A stretch of 64,000 bases of DNA from Aliikangiella sp. G2MR2-5 (GCF_015687155.1 NZ_JADPQF010000003.1:310001-374000); one strand, 5' to 3'. Shown: positions 35,206 to 44,311, counted from the stretch's first letter. Notes: a model not told the origin generated them from the letters alone. Numbers and translations are program-made.

Positions 35206-36428
35206 CCAACGATTTTGAGCAGGATTATACGCTTGATAGTTTGTTCGGTGCGAACAGTCGAAACAAGGTCTGTTCAGCGCTAAGAGGCTTGGGGTTTGAA
35301 AGCTTTTCTGTCGTTAACCTGAACAAAGAGGAAATCCTGAGGCAGGGCGATTTAACTGAGCTTGATTCTGTTCAAATTGAGCTGGTTGTAGAGTTGGAGC
35401 CTGTTGGCCATCTTGTCGTTGATAGATCTAAAGAGATACTGGCAAAAGGTGCTGCTGAATTCATAGTAGAAATATTACAAATTAACTGGCGTTACCAAAT
35501 GGCATCTAGTCTTCATTTACAGGTTTCACAAAGTGATTTCGAAGAGTTAAAACAGAAAAATCGAGAGCTAGCTGAGTCAGAACTTCGTTACAAAGAGTTA
35601 TCTGAAAATCTTGAAATGAGAGTTAATGATCAGGTCAAACTTATTGAAGAATCACAAAGACAACTTTATGAAGCAGAAAAGTTTGCATCTGTTGGACATC
35701 TTGCTGCCGGAATGGCTCATGAGATCAATACTCCAGTAGGATTTATTCAGAGTAATTTGAGCGCTGCTTTTGATTATCTCGATGAAATCAAAGAAAAAGT
35801 GCTTTCTAAAAATTACGATAATGTTAAACAAAAGGATGCCGAAGATTTGGAATTTGTTTTACAAGATTTTTTTGATTTGCTAAATGAGTCGAAAAATGGA
35901 GCAAAACGGATAGCATCAATCGTTTCTGATTTAAAAGCGTTTTCAAATGTAGAGCAAGCCGAAGAGCAGAAGTTAGATCTGAATGAGACCATACAGTTGG
36001 TCTCCAGAATATTTAAAACTTCGATAGGAGGTTCCATTGAGTTGGTGACCGACCTGCATCCAGTTGAAAAGATAATTGGAAAACCTGCTCATATTAACCA
36101 GTTATTGCTCAACTTATTACAAAATGCATCACAAGCATTTTCTGTGACTGAAAGGAGTGCTGCTGAACCTAGAATTAAAATCTCAAGCAAAATGAAAGAA
36201 AAACAGCTGGAAGTTTCCATCAGTGATAATGGTTGTGGTATGAGTGAAGAGGTCATTAGGCAGATATTTACACCATTCTACACTACTCGAGATGTTGGTG
36301 GTGGTACTGGTTTGGGACTGACTGTCTGTAAGGATATTGTCACTGCTCACAATGGAAGTATTGAAGTCAAAAGTAAACCAGGGATGGGAACACTGGTTAC
36401 TTTACGCTTTCCGTGCAATTGCCTATAA
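35199..36428 (+). CDS. Soluble histidine kinase next to the MglA-like GTPase
   Basis: The 409-residue protein has no membrane helix. Residues 1-105 look like a degenerate GAF-type sensor (VGHLVVDRSKEILAKGAAEF). A coiled coil (about 110-165) leads to the H-box GMAHEINTPVGF with His174, then NLLQNASQAF (N-box), DNGCGMSEE and GGGTGLGLTVCKDI (G-boxes). It probably phosphorylates the receiver of the downstream PilB-fusion protein. The start overlaps the GTPase gene. GTPase control of the kinase or the reverse is inference. Confidence 0.85.
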   Translation: MLANDFEQDYTLDSLFGANSRNKVCSALRGLGFESFSVVNLNKEEILRQGDLTELDSVQIELVVELEPVGHLVVDRSKEILAKGAAEFIVEILQINWRYQMASSLHLQVSQSDFEELKQKNRELAESELRYKELSENLEMRVNDQVKLIEESQRQLYEAEKFASVGHLAAGMAHEINTPVGFIQSNLSAAFDYLDEIKEKVLSKNYDNVKQKDAEDLEFVLQDFFDLLNESKNGAKRIASIVSDLKAFSNVEQAEEQKLDLNETIQLVSRIFKTSIGGSIELVTDLHPVEKIIGKPAHINQLLLNLLQNASQAFSVTERSAAEPRIKISSKMKEKQLEVSISDNGCGMSEEVIRQIFTPFYTTRDVGGGTGLGLTVCKDIVTAHNGSIEVKSKPGMGTLVTLRFPCNCL

Positions 36429-36460
36429 ATAGCTTTGTCTTAGTATCAGGTGTTCACAAA

Positions 36461-38701
36461 ATGGAAAATTACGACTCCCTCTTTACCGGCAAAAAAAAGG
36501 AAAAGAAAGAAGACAATAAAGCAAATTTTTTACCGGAACAGTATTGTGTTTTGCTGGTTGATGATGAGCCGGCGATGTTGAAATCTTTGCAGCGGTGCTT
36601 TCGACGTGAAAATTATGCTATCACTCTATCTGAAGAACCTATAGAAGCGTTAAAACTAATACAAAACCAAAGGTTTCATTTGGTGATTTCTGATTTTAAA
36701 ATGCCGAAAATGAATGGTGCCGATTTTTTAAGAGAAGTTAAAAGGATAAGTCCAGAAACGGTAAGGATAATGTTGACTGGGCATGCAGATACCTCTGCTG
36801 TGATGGCTGCAATCAAAGATGGTGCTGTCTACAAGTTTATTCTAAAACCCTGTAATAATGATGATCTTAGGGTGACAGTTGCTCTTGCTTTGGAACAGTA
36901 TGAGCTGCAGAAAAAAAATGCGAAGCTTGAAGCTGATAATAAGAAACATCAAAAGGATTTGTCGCGATTAACTCGATTGATGACGAATAATCGAACCCAA
37001 TTATTATTTGTATTGAACAAAAAAAATCTTATTTCCGATGTTCAAGTTCAGCAGCTGGTCAAACTTTCAATTGCTACTCGTCAAATCCCTATAAAGCTCC
37101 TGTTAGATAAGGGGTGGGTAAAAGAGAGTAAAGTTCGCCAAGTTATCAAGCAACAGTTCTTTATTGATGAAGTGCTTCTCAACGAATTCAAAATAGATCC
37201 TGCGGTAGTCAGCTTGATTCCCGCATCATTTTGTCGAAAACAGTTGATATTACCTATTAAACAACAGAAAAAAGTAGTCACGCTTGTAATGGCTGATCCT
37301 CTAGATGATGGTGTTATTGAAAGTCTAAAGTTCAGTAGTGGACTGGATTTCAATATAGTGATGGCCAATTGTGATGATATTGAAAAAAAAATCAAGGAAG
37401 TCTTTAGCGAAGGAAGCCAGCTAGAAAATTATGATTCTTTGATTTCTCAGGACGAAGCTTCGGATACGATAGAAATTATTATTGAGGAAGAAGAAGATAT
37501 TGAGCTTGTTGAATTATTAGAAGGGACTTCTGAACCTCCCGCGATCAAGTTAGCCAATGCGCTGATTATGGAAGCTATCCGATTAAATGCGAGTGATATT
37601 CATATTCAGCCCACATCAAAATATGTGATTGTTCGTCTAAGAATTGATGGGGTTTTGTTTGATAAGATTCATGTACCTCTTAGTTTACATATGCCATTGG
37701 TTTCCCGTATAAAAATCATGGCGGAGCTTGATATAACCGAAAGACGTAGGCCACAGGATGGAAGGATTACAGTTAAGTCTCCACTAAAAATTGTTGATCT
37801 GCGACTATCTACACTTCCTACGATCAATGGTGAAAAAATTGTAATGCGCCTACTGGATAGAAACTCCAGTATGTTACCTCTGCCTGATCTCGGGTTTACA
37901 AAAGAACAGCTTGATAAACTGGAATTGATTAGTACAAAGCCTCAGGGAATTATATTAACAACCGGACCAACGGGTAGCGGGAAAACTACTACCCTGTATT
38001 CATTGCTTCAAAGTAACGCAAATTCTGAGAAGAACTATATCACCATTGAGGATCCTGTAGAGTACTATATGGATAGAGCTGTTCAGGTAATGGTTAAGGA
38101 AAAGATTAATCTGAATTTCACTTCGGTACTACGAGCTGTTTTAAGGCAAGATCCCGACACCATTTTACTGGGCGAAATAAGAGATGCAGAAACCGCTGAT
38201 ATTGCGTTTCAGGCCGCGTTGACAGGACATGTTGTTTATTCAACGCTCCATACAAATTCCGCAATAGCGACAATAGCCAGACTGTTTGATTTTAATATGC
38301 GTCCATATGTCATTGCTTCGGCAATTGAAGCCATTGTCGCGCAAAGATTAGTAAGAAAACTCTGCCAAAAGTGCAAAATTCGAGTGAGCCCAGAGAAAAA
38401 ACAAATCAAACTTTTAGGCAAATCTTTTTTTGATGGTTTGGATAAAATTTTCGACGCAACTGGATGTGAGCACTGTCAGGGAAGCGGTCTGAAAGGAAGA
38501 ATAGGGATTTATGAGTTGCTTATTTTTAGTGAGGATATACGTCAGGCAATTTCCAAGCAGAAGAATATTATTGAGATCGCGAGTCTGGCTCATGAAAATG
38601 GTTTACTTTCTCTTTTGGAAGATGCAAAACTTAAAGTCGCAGAGGGGCTTATTTCTGTCGATGAAGTAATACGTGTGTTAGGCGCACAAGATCTTGATTA
38701 G
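36461..38701 (+). CDS. Receiver domain fused to PilB/GspE-type secretion ATPase
   Basis: The 746-residue protein (ATG start giving MENYDSLFTG; an earlier GTG at 36413 overlaps the kinase gene) has an N-terminal receiver with Asp78 (VISDFKMPKMNG), Thr106 and Lys129. A MshEN/T2SSE-like region (about 165-315) follows, then an acidic linker (IIIEEEEDIELVELLEG) and a PilB-type ATPase. The ATPase has Walker A GPTGSGKTTTL (from residue 502), Walker B ILLGEIRDAETAD, and a zinc tetracysteine (Cys635, 638, 669, 672). The fusion suggests direct phospho-control of a type IV pilus or secretion motor by the neighbouring kinase. No pilus structural genes are nearby. Confidence 0.88.
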   Translation: MENYDSLFTGKKKEKKEDNKANFLPEQYCVLLVDDEPAMLKSLQRCFRRENYAITLSEEPIEALKLIQNQRFHLVISDFKMPKMNGADFLREVKRISPETVRIMLTGHADTSAVMAAIKDGAVYKFILKPCNNDDLRVTVALALEQYELQKKNAKLEADNKKHQKDLSRLTRLMTNNRTQLLFVLNKKNLISDVQVQQLVKLSIATRQIPIKLLLDKGWVKESKVRQVIKQQFFIDEVLLNEFKIDPAVVSLIPASFCRKQLILPIKQQKKVVTLVMADPLDDGVIESLKFSSGLDFNIVMANCDDIEKKIKEVFSEGSQLENYDSLISQDEASDTIEIIIEEEEDIELVELLEGTSEPPAIKLANALIMEAIRLNASDIHIQPTSKYVIVRLRIDGVLFDKIHVPLSLHMPLVSRIKIMAELDITERRRPQDGRITVKSPLKIVDLRLSTLPTINGEKIVMRLLDRNSSMLPLPDLGFTKEQLDKLELISTKPQGIILTTGPTGSGKTTTLYSLLQSNANSEKNYITIEDPVEYYMDRAVQVMVKEKINLNFTSVLRAVLRQDPDTILLGEIRDAETADIAFQAALTGHVVYSTLHTNSAIATIARLFDFNMRPYVIASAIEAIVAQRLVRKLCQKCKIRVSPEKKQIKLLGKSFFDGLDKIFDATGCEHCQGSGLKGRIGIYELLIFSEDIRQAISKQKNIIEIASLAHENGLLSLLEDAKLKVAEGLISVDEVIRVLGAQDLD

Positions 38702-38757
38702 TGTGAACCACAACTGATTTTTCACCAAGTCTCGATAAGAGTCTTGCTGTAAAAGTC

Positions 38758-40071
38758 CTACTCCTCACTCTTTTTTACATAGACCCTTAACGGTGAATTG
38801 TAAATTTTTTCAAACATAAGGATTTTATCGATCATCATCTCGTTAAGGAGCGTGTCTTTTTTCAATAATAGTAATCCATTCTTATTAGTACAATCTCTGC
38901 TAAGTACCATACCTTCCTCAAGGCTATGACCTGAGAGCATATGTTCTTCTGAAACTTCTTCTTCTTCCTGTTGCTTTTTCGAAAGCTCTATAAATCGCTC
39001 TACTAAGCTCTTGTCATAAAGTTTTCCTTTGTTTTGTTCAATAAAATAGCGGGCATCTTCAGTGGTGTAATCAATACCGTCATATTTTCCTGCCCTTAGC
39101 AGGAAGTAATCCTTGATTATCGCCATAATTCGGCTACCAATAGAGATATCAGTACCCTTTTGTCCTTCAGGTTCTCCTGAACCATTGTAGTATTCACAGT
39201 GATGCTCAATAATTCGTGCAGTGTCATTAAAGCTGCTTATGTCGGACAATACTGTTGCCCCGATTTGCGGATAGTTCATATATTGTTTGTATTCATCGAC
39301 GCTCATCATTTTGACTGGAGTAGTGAGAAGTTTTTCCGGCAGAGCCAATTTGCCAAGCTCAAATAGAAGTGCTGAATAGTATATCTGCTTAACCATATAG
39401 TCACTAAGCTCCGCAGCTTCGGCCAGTTGCTCTGCTAGCTTTGGCAATTCCGGATACTTACGGCTAAAAATGTTCTCGCGAGCACAAATTGCATGATATA
39501 AAAGGTGAATAACGGCATCATAGCTTTCAGATAGCTCTTTGTAAGCATTATCAAGCAGGCACTCGGTCTCTCTTAACTCACGAACTCTGGCTTCTACCTT
39601 CTCTTCAAGCTTCTTGTTCCAGTCCCTTAACTGCTTATTTTGCTGATGTGTCAGAACAAGTAATCGTTCCTTTTCCTTTTCCAGATGGCTAATTTTAAGT
39701 AACGAGCTGACTTTCAGTTTGATATCGTTATCTTCCCAGGGCTTGCTGACGTAGGCACTAATCCTGCCGTCATTGATCGCTCTGATTGTTGATTGCTGGT
39801 CGGAGAAACCGGTAAGTAAGATGCTCGGAATTTTGGGGTGCTTTTCTTTCGCATGGCTTAAAAACTCTGCGCCATCCATATTGGGCATGCGCATATCGGA
39901 AATGATAAGGTCAATTTTTGTCTCTTCAAGTATGTTGAGACCTTCTTGTCCGCTTTCGGCAAGATGTATGTTGTAGCCATCCTTTCGGAAAAGTCGTTTT
40001 AATGAAACAAGAATATTGCGCTCATCATCAACGCATAGAATATTGGGTTGTTCTTGTAGTTTTTCGTTCAT
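38758..40071 (-). CDS. Response regulator with degenerate HD-GYP domain
   Basis: The 437-residue protein has a receiver (Asp59 in LIISDMRMPNMDG, Lys110), a coiled coil (about 130-185) and an HD-GYP-like domain. The catalytic HD dyad is replaced by Phe237-Glu238 in ALLFELGKLALPEKLL, and GYP is Gly-Glu-Pro (299-301), although His290-His291 and NGSG remain. It is therefore probably not a working c-di-GMP phosphodiesterase; binding or signalling roles are likelier. It converges with the PilB-fusion gene and follows a small cysteine protein on the same strand after 108 bases. Confidence 0.85.
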   Translation of the reverse strand: MNEKLQEQPNILCVDDERNILVSLKRLFRKDGYNIHLAESGQEGLNILEETKIDLIISDMRMPNMDGAEFLSHAKEKHPKIPSILLTGFSDQQSTIRAINDGRISAYVSKPWEDNDIKLKVSSLLKISHLEKEKERLLVLTHQQNKQLRDWNKKLEEKVEARVRELRETECLLDNAYKELSESYDAVIHLLYHAICARENIFSRKYPELPKLAEQLAEAAELSDYMVKQIYYSALLFELGKLALPEKLLTTPVKMMSVDEYKQYMNYPQIGATVLSDISSFNDTARIIEHHCEYYNGSGEPEGQKGTDISIGSRIMAIIKDYFLLRAGKYDGIDYTTEDARYFIEQNKGKLYDKSLVERFIELSKKQQEEEEVSEEHMLSGHSLEEGMVLSRDCTNKNGLLLLKKDTLLNEMMIDKILMFEKIYNSPLRVYVKKSEE

Positions 40072-40179
40072 TTACTGAGTCTCACTACCAAGTCTAAAGT
40101 TTTGACGCACCAGTTGTACCCAGGGCACTTTTACACTGTTCACGCTAAAGTCTAGGTTATTATTCTGAGAAATTCTAAT

Positions 40180-40617
40180 TTAGCTTTCAGAGCGCTTTTT
40201 TATCCGTTTTTTAAAAACTCCAAATTGTTCAAGTATCTTGCTTGTTCCGTGCTTCATATAGTATTTAAGCTCTTTTCTGGCCACCTCCTCCTCGAGGCCT
40301 TTACTGACTAAGTCGTGCATTACCCTGTCAAAAGCGTTACGCCTTTTTAATCCTTGTTCAGATGTATCGCGACGATTTTCGAAAAAATCGAGAAGGGTCG
40401 AGCCGCACACACAGTTACGGAATAGTTCCAGAACGACCTCTCCATCATCATCTTCTGATGATTTTAGTCCACTTTTTCCATGAACATCGACAGTCCTGGA
40501 AATAAACTCATCGACTGTATTGTAGATTTCACCGCAAGTGACGCATTTCTTGGGGAAAGAGTTCTTTTCAAGGGTAACCAGATCAAAAAACAGTTCAGAA
40601 TTGTCACTCGCTATCAT
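40180..40617 (-). CDS. Uncharacterised cysteine-rich protein coupled to a histidine kinase
   Basis: A small soluble protein of about 145 residues with CVTCGEIYNTVDEFISRT and FRNCVCGSTLLDFFENRRD. Two Cys pairs (CxxC and CxC) suggest a zinc or redox site. The C-terminal part is basic (KKRIKKRSES). I do not recognise the family. It is translationally coupled to the upstream kinase: GGGAG precedes GTG/ATG right at the kinase stop. A sensor or adaptor role in that signalling pair is inference. The GTG three bases earlier is an alternative start. Confidence 0.7.
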   Translation of the reverse strand: MIASDNSELFFDLVTLEKNSFPKKCVTCGEIYNTVDEFISRTVDVHGKSGLKSSEDDDGEVVLELFRNCVCGSTLLDFFENRRDTSEQGLKRRNAFDRVMHDLVSKGLEEEVARKELKYYMKHGTSKILEQFGVFKKRIKKRSES

Positions 40618-40619
40618 CA

Positions 40620-42083
40620 CTAATCTCCCGAGTTTAAGTCTGCTTCCTCTTCAGCTTCTTCGAGAGAGCTCACTATTGGCAGATGGATGGTAAAGCAGGT
40701 ACCGACTCCCACTTCACTTTCGACCACTATTTTTCCCTTATGATTTTCGATGATGCCGTAGGATATAGAGAGACCAAGCCCGGTACCCTGGCCGACAGGT
40801 TTGGTTGTAAAAAACGGATTGAATAGCTGGTTCAAGTGCTTTTCATCAATACCAGTACCATTATCCTGAATTTTTATACAGATAAAGTCGTCAACTTTAT
40901 AAGTCTTAATGGATATCTCACCTTTTTCTTTGATTGCGTGCCCTGCATTGATAAGAAGATTCATAAAAACCTGGTTTAACTGACTAGGGTGACAGTAAGT
41001 TTCTGGCAGCTCACCCAGTTCTTTTTTAACTTTGCAGTGGTACTTCAATTCATTCCAGACAATACGCACCGTCTCTTCAATACAGGCATTTATGTCACTT
41101 TTCTTCATTTGCTCTTCACCAGCATGAGTGAAGTTCTTCAAGCTCTGTATTATCTTCTTTACTTTTTCCATTCCAAAAATGCTCTCAGAAACCAGTTCCT
41201 GGGTGTCAGAGAGAATAAATTCAACTTCGTATTCATTCTTGAGGTTACTGATGACTTCCGGTATTTGTGAGCAACTTTCCTGTTTATTGCAGATATCTCC
41301 GACCTGATTTAATAGCTCATCGATAAACTGGCCCAATTCCATGACATAGTCTTTCAATGTATTCAGGTTACTGTTGACATATCCCAGAGGATTATTAATT
41401 TCATGGGCAACTCCGGCAGCTAGCTGCCCAATTGACGCCATCTTTTCAGAATGTACAAGTTGGCTTTGGGCTGATTTAAGTTCTTCGTATTGTTGTTTAA
41501 TCTTTGCCTTTGAGTGATAGGCTGAGAGAAAGTTTCCAACATGCATAGTGACATAGGCCAGCATCGACATATCACTGTAGGAAAATCTGCCTTCTCTATC
41601 ATATTGTTGGGCAACTATCCCTCCATGGAGATTAACTGCATGAAAAGGAAGGAATACCCATTGACAGGGAACATTCCCCAAACATTTGACCTTTTCATTC
41701 TGAACTAATTCAAGGACATCTTCTTTCGCCAGGATGAGTGAGCGCTTTTGTTTAAGCGCATATGCTACAAGGCTATGCTTCAAGTCTGGATTGGTGGATT
41801 CATTCAGCTGCTCTTTTGTAAATTCTGAGGACTCATCGATAATAAAAGGAATATCCAGAAGACCATCAACTTTCAAGCAAATGTAAAAATTTTCAATATG
41901 AATTATTTCAGTAAGCAAAGTGAATATTCGTTTATAGATATTTTCAAGCTTGTCTTCTCTTCCCTGAAATTGTGATATTTCCGAAATAACATTTTTAACT
42001 GCCAACTCTCTTTGCAGTGTTAGATTTTCCTGACGCAGATCGCTTAACTGTGCTTTTAAGCTATTTATTGTATTCGCTTCCAT
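40620..42083 (-). CDS. Soluble GAF-domain histidine kinase
   Basis: The 487-residue kinase has no membrane helices. An N-terminal coiled coil leads to a GAF-like domain (about residues 30-190; with CLGNVPCQWVFLPF), then a linker helix, the H-box GVAHEINNPLGY with His227, and an ATPase domain with LLINAGHAIK, DNGTGIDEKHL and GTGLGLSI. It is the upstream gene of a short minus-strand group with the cysteine protein and the HD-GYP response regulator. Phosphotransfer to that receiver is likely but untested. Confidence 0.88.
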   Translation of the reverse strand: MEANTINSLKAQLSDLRQENLTLQRELAVKNVISEISQFQGREDKLENIYKRIFTLLTEIIHIENFYICLKVDGLLDIPFIIDESSEFTKEQLNESTNPDLKHSLVAYALKQKRSLILAKEDVLELVQNEKVKCLGNVPCQWVFLPFHAVNLHGGIVAQQYDREGRFSYSDMSMLAYVTMHVGNFLSAYHSKAKIKQQYEELKSAQSQLVHSEKMASIGQLAAGVAHEINNPLGYVNSNLNTLKDYVMELGQFIDELLNQVGDICNKQESCSQIPEVISNLKNEYEVEFILSDTQELVSESIFGMEKVKKIIQSLKNFTHAGEEQMKKSDINACIEETVRIVWNELKYHCKVKKELGELPETYCHPSQLNQVFMNLLINAGHAIKEKGEISIKTYKVDDFICIKIQDNGTGIDEKHLNQLFNPFFTTKPVGQGTGLGLSISYGIIENHKGKIVVESEVGVGTCFTIHLPIVSSLEEAEEEADLNSGD

Positions 42084-42472
42084 TGAATTTCTCTAACCAT
42101 AGAAAGGAGCATGTAGGTTGATTAATTTAGTATGGTTTATAAACTCGAAAACGCAAATTTCCATCTGTCAAATCAAGCTCAGATTTATTGCGACTTTGTT
42201 GTCTTGAACTCAAAGGCACACTGAAAAATGCGTAAATATCTCAAAAAGAAATGTGTCTGTGCAGGATTAGCGTCTAATCTAAAAATAGTGCAGAAGATAA
42301 AGAGTTTTAGTCAATTGATTCGTTTGGCTGGGAAATCTTAATATGAGATAAGTTATGTTCTGCAAATTTCCAAAATATCGAGTTGATTTACGGCTCGCGT
42401 GTTTCTACCTTTTTGCATGGAAAGATAGGAAAGACATTCAAACCGTTTTCAAATATACCGAAAAGTAGATCT
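42084..42472. other. Divergent intergenic region between kinase and GGDEF-EAL genes
   Basis: About 390 bases with no supported gene. It should hold promoters for both directions. A plus-strand candidate promoter is recorded at 42315-42344. The in-frame extension of the GGDEF-EAL gene from 42383 (TTG) is not convincing, so I leave that stretch as leader. Confidence 0.4.
42315..42344 (+). promoter_or_regulatory. Candidate promoter of the GGDEF-EAL gene
   Basis: TTGATT (42315-42320) and TAATAT (42339-42344) are separated by 18 bases. It lies about 130 bases before the chosen ATG. Read by eye only, so spurious matches in AT-rich DNA are possible. Confidence 0.35.
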
Positions 42473-44260
42473 ATGATTAATTATACTTCGAGCGAGCAGT
42501 TCACAATACTTATCGTAGAAGATAATCTTACGATGATGACGGTGATTCAAGAGCTACTAAAAGCGGCTAATATAGCCAAATCAATAACTTGCACCTCCAC
42601 TGGTAAAGAAGCGCTGACTCAATATCAGAATAATCAATTTGACTGCATATTATTGGACTATGAGCTTCCAGATATGGACGCAAATGAAATTTTGGTTGAG
42701 TTTCAAAAAGATAAGCCGCTTGAGTGTCCTGTTTTGATTCTTACAGCGCATGAAGATCCTAAATTAGCGTCTAAAAGTCTCTCTTTAGGAGCTGTAGATT
42801 TCATTACCAAATCAGAATGCTCTGCTCAGGTTTTAAAAAGAGCGATACTTTTCGCTATTACCAGAAGACGTTATGACTTGAGCAAAATACGAAGTGTTGA
42901 GTCAACTGCACAGACAAGCGATGATTATAAAGAGCTAAAAGACATTATTGTCAATCACAATACTGGTATTGTGGAATACAACTACTTCCTCAATGAACTC
43001 GAGCGTGCACTTGCTCGAGCTCGGCGTTATCAACTTCGAGTTTCTGTTGTTGCAATTTGCGTAGAGGATTATGAGCAAATTATTTCCAAAGGCGGAGCGA
43101 GTAAAAAGAAATCATTCCTGGAGTCCTTTGCAGAAAGGTTGCAAGTGTCAATTCGAGCAATAGATTTGATTGGCTGGATTCGCGAAGATAAATTCTGTGT
43201 TTTAGTTGAGCATGTTGCAGATAAAAAGACTGCATTACTAGTTGCCAGACGAATCAAGAATACACTAGAGCTACCACTACAAACTCAATTTGAAAAAATT
43301 GATATCAGAGTAAAAATCGGCCTTTGTCATGAAAAGCATTTAACCATTTCCGGAAAGCGAATTTTAATTAATGCACAGGCAGCAATGGAAAGTATCGATG
43401 AGCAGTCAGAAGAAAAAATTAAGTTTTATTCTGAAGAGATACAGACCCATGACAGGGCTCAATTGCTAGTGAAGCGTGAGTTTAAAAAAGCATTAAAAAA
43501 TCAGCAGCTTTTTCTCGAGTACCAGCCAATAGTAACTATTGGAGCAGAAAAAACCGTTGCAGCAGAGGCTCTTGCTCGTTGGAAACATCCTGATTTTGGT
43601 GTTATTCCACCAATGGATTTTGTACCCTTTCTGGAAGAGTCTGGATTCATCAACAAGTTCGATAATTGGGTACTGGAAACTGTATTTATGCAGCTTGATA
43701 TGTGGCGAAAAAGGATGAGTGAACCTCCGGTGGTTTCTATTAATGTTCTCGTGCATACGTTGCAGGATGAAAGTTTTTTCAATCAAATCAAGAAAGGATT
43801 GGATGAAAGAGAGCTTTCAGGAAAGTATTTGCAGCTAGAAATTTCCGAAGAGTTAGTCAGTCTGACATCTACAGATTTTTATGCGACTTTAAGAAAACTT
43901 CAGGCTTTAGGAGTTTCAATTGCCCTGGATAACTTTGGACTTAATATGCCATCCTTGTCGGTTATTGAGGATTTTCCCTTTGATGTTCTCAAAATAGACA
44001 AGAAACTCGTTCAGCTGGTTTCAGAAGATCGAAATGTCTGTGCGATTGTAGAGGCGCTAATCGATATTGCTCTCAATTTGGAGAAGCGGGTTGTTGTTGA
44101 GGGCGTTGAGACTCACAATCAGTTAGATTTCTTCACTAACTTAAAAGTTGATTTAGCTCAAGGGTTCTTTTTTTCTCGGGCGATAGATGCTGATACTTTT
44201 ACTCAACGTTTACTTGATGAAAGTGTCGATACTGACAAAGTCGTTAAGTTTAAATACTGA
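42473..44260 (+). CDS. Receiver-GGDEF-EAL protein with non-canonical motifs
   Basis: The 595-residue product (ATG giving MINYTSSEQF) has a receiver with Asp62 (ILLDYELPDM), a GGDEF-like domain in which the signature is IREDKF, and an EAL domain. The EAL domain keeps EALARW, SINVLV, LEISEEL, LKIDKK, VEGVET and AQGF, but loop 6 reads LDNFGLNMPS in place of DDFGTGYSS. The cyclase half should be inactive. The EAL half may bind c-di-GMP, with hydrolysis in doubt. It stands beside a second-messenger-type response regulator and the PilB fusion, suggesting a c-di-GMP effector in the same circuit. Confidence 0.87.
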   Translation: MINYTSSEQFTILIVEDNLTMMTVIQELLKAANIAKSITCTSTGKEALTQYQNNQFDCILLDYELPDMDANEILVEFQKDKPLECPVLILTAHEDPKLASKSLSLGAVDFITKSECSAQVLKRAILFAITRRRYDLSKIRSVESTAQTSDDYKELKDIIVNHNTGIVEYNYFLNELERALARARRYQLRVSVVAICVEDYEQIISKGGASKKKSFLESFAERLQVSIRAIDLIGWIREDKFCVLVEHVADKKTALLVARRIKNTLELPLQTQFEKIDIRVKIGLCHEKHLTISGKRILINAQAAMESIDEQSEEKIKFYSEEIQTHDRAQLLVKREFKKALKNQQLFLEYQPIVTIGAEKTVAAEALARWKHPDFGVIPPMDFVPFLEESGFINKFDNWVLETVFMQLDMWRKRMSEPPVVSINVLVHTLQDESFFNQIKKGLDERELSGKYLQLEISEELVSLTSTDFYATLRKLQALGVSIALDNFGLNMPSLSVIEDFPFDVLKIDKKLVQLVSEDRNVCAIVEALIDIALNLEKRVVVEGVETHNQLDFFTNLKVDLAQGFFFSRAIDADTFTQRLLDESVDTDKVVKFKY

Positions 44261-44277
44261 GATCCAATTTCTAAAAA

Positions 44278-44311
44278 TAGTAGCCATAAAATAACTATTT
44301 TGTGGCTACTA
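44278..44311. terminator. Bidirectional terminator-like hairpin
   Basis: A 16-base arm beginning TAGTAGCCATAAAATA pairs with TATTTTGTGGCTACTA (one G-U pair), with a two-base loop. It sits between the convergent GGDEF-EAL gene and the methyltransferase gene, partly over the latter's last codons. A-rich and T-rich flanks suit use in both directions. Confidence 0.6.

Noticed and set aside
42383-42472. N-terminal extension of the GGDEF-EAL protein from a TTG
   Set aside because: The extra 30 residues are unlike a receiver N-terminus; ATG 42473 directly precedes the domain.
43493-43786. Two overlapping minus-strand frames inside the GGDEF-EAL gene
   Set aside because: Antisense shadows of an intact EAL domain, with no start signals.
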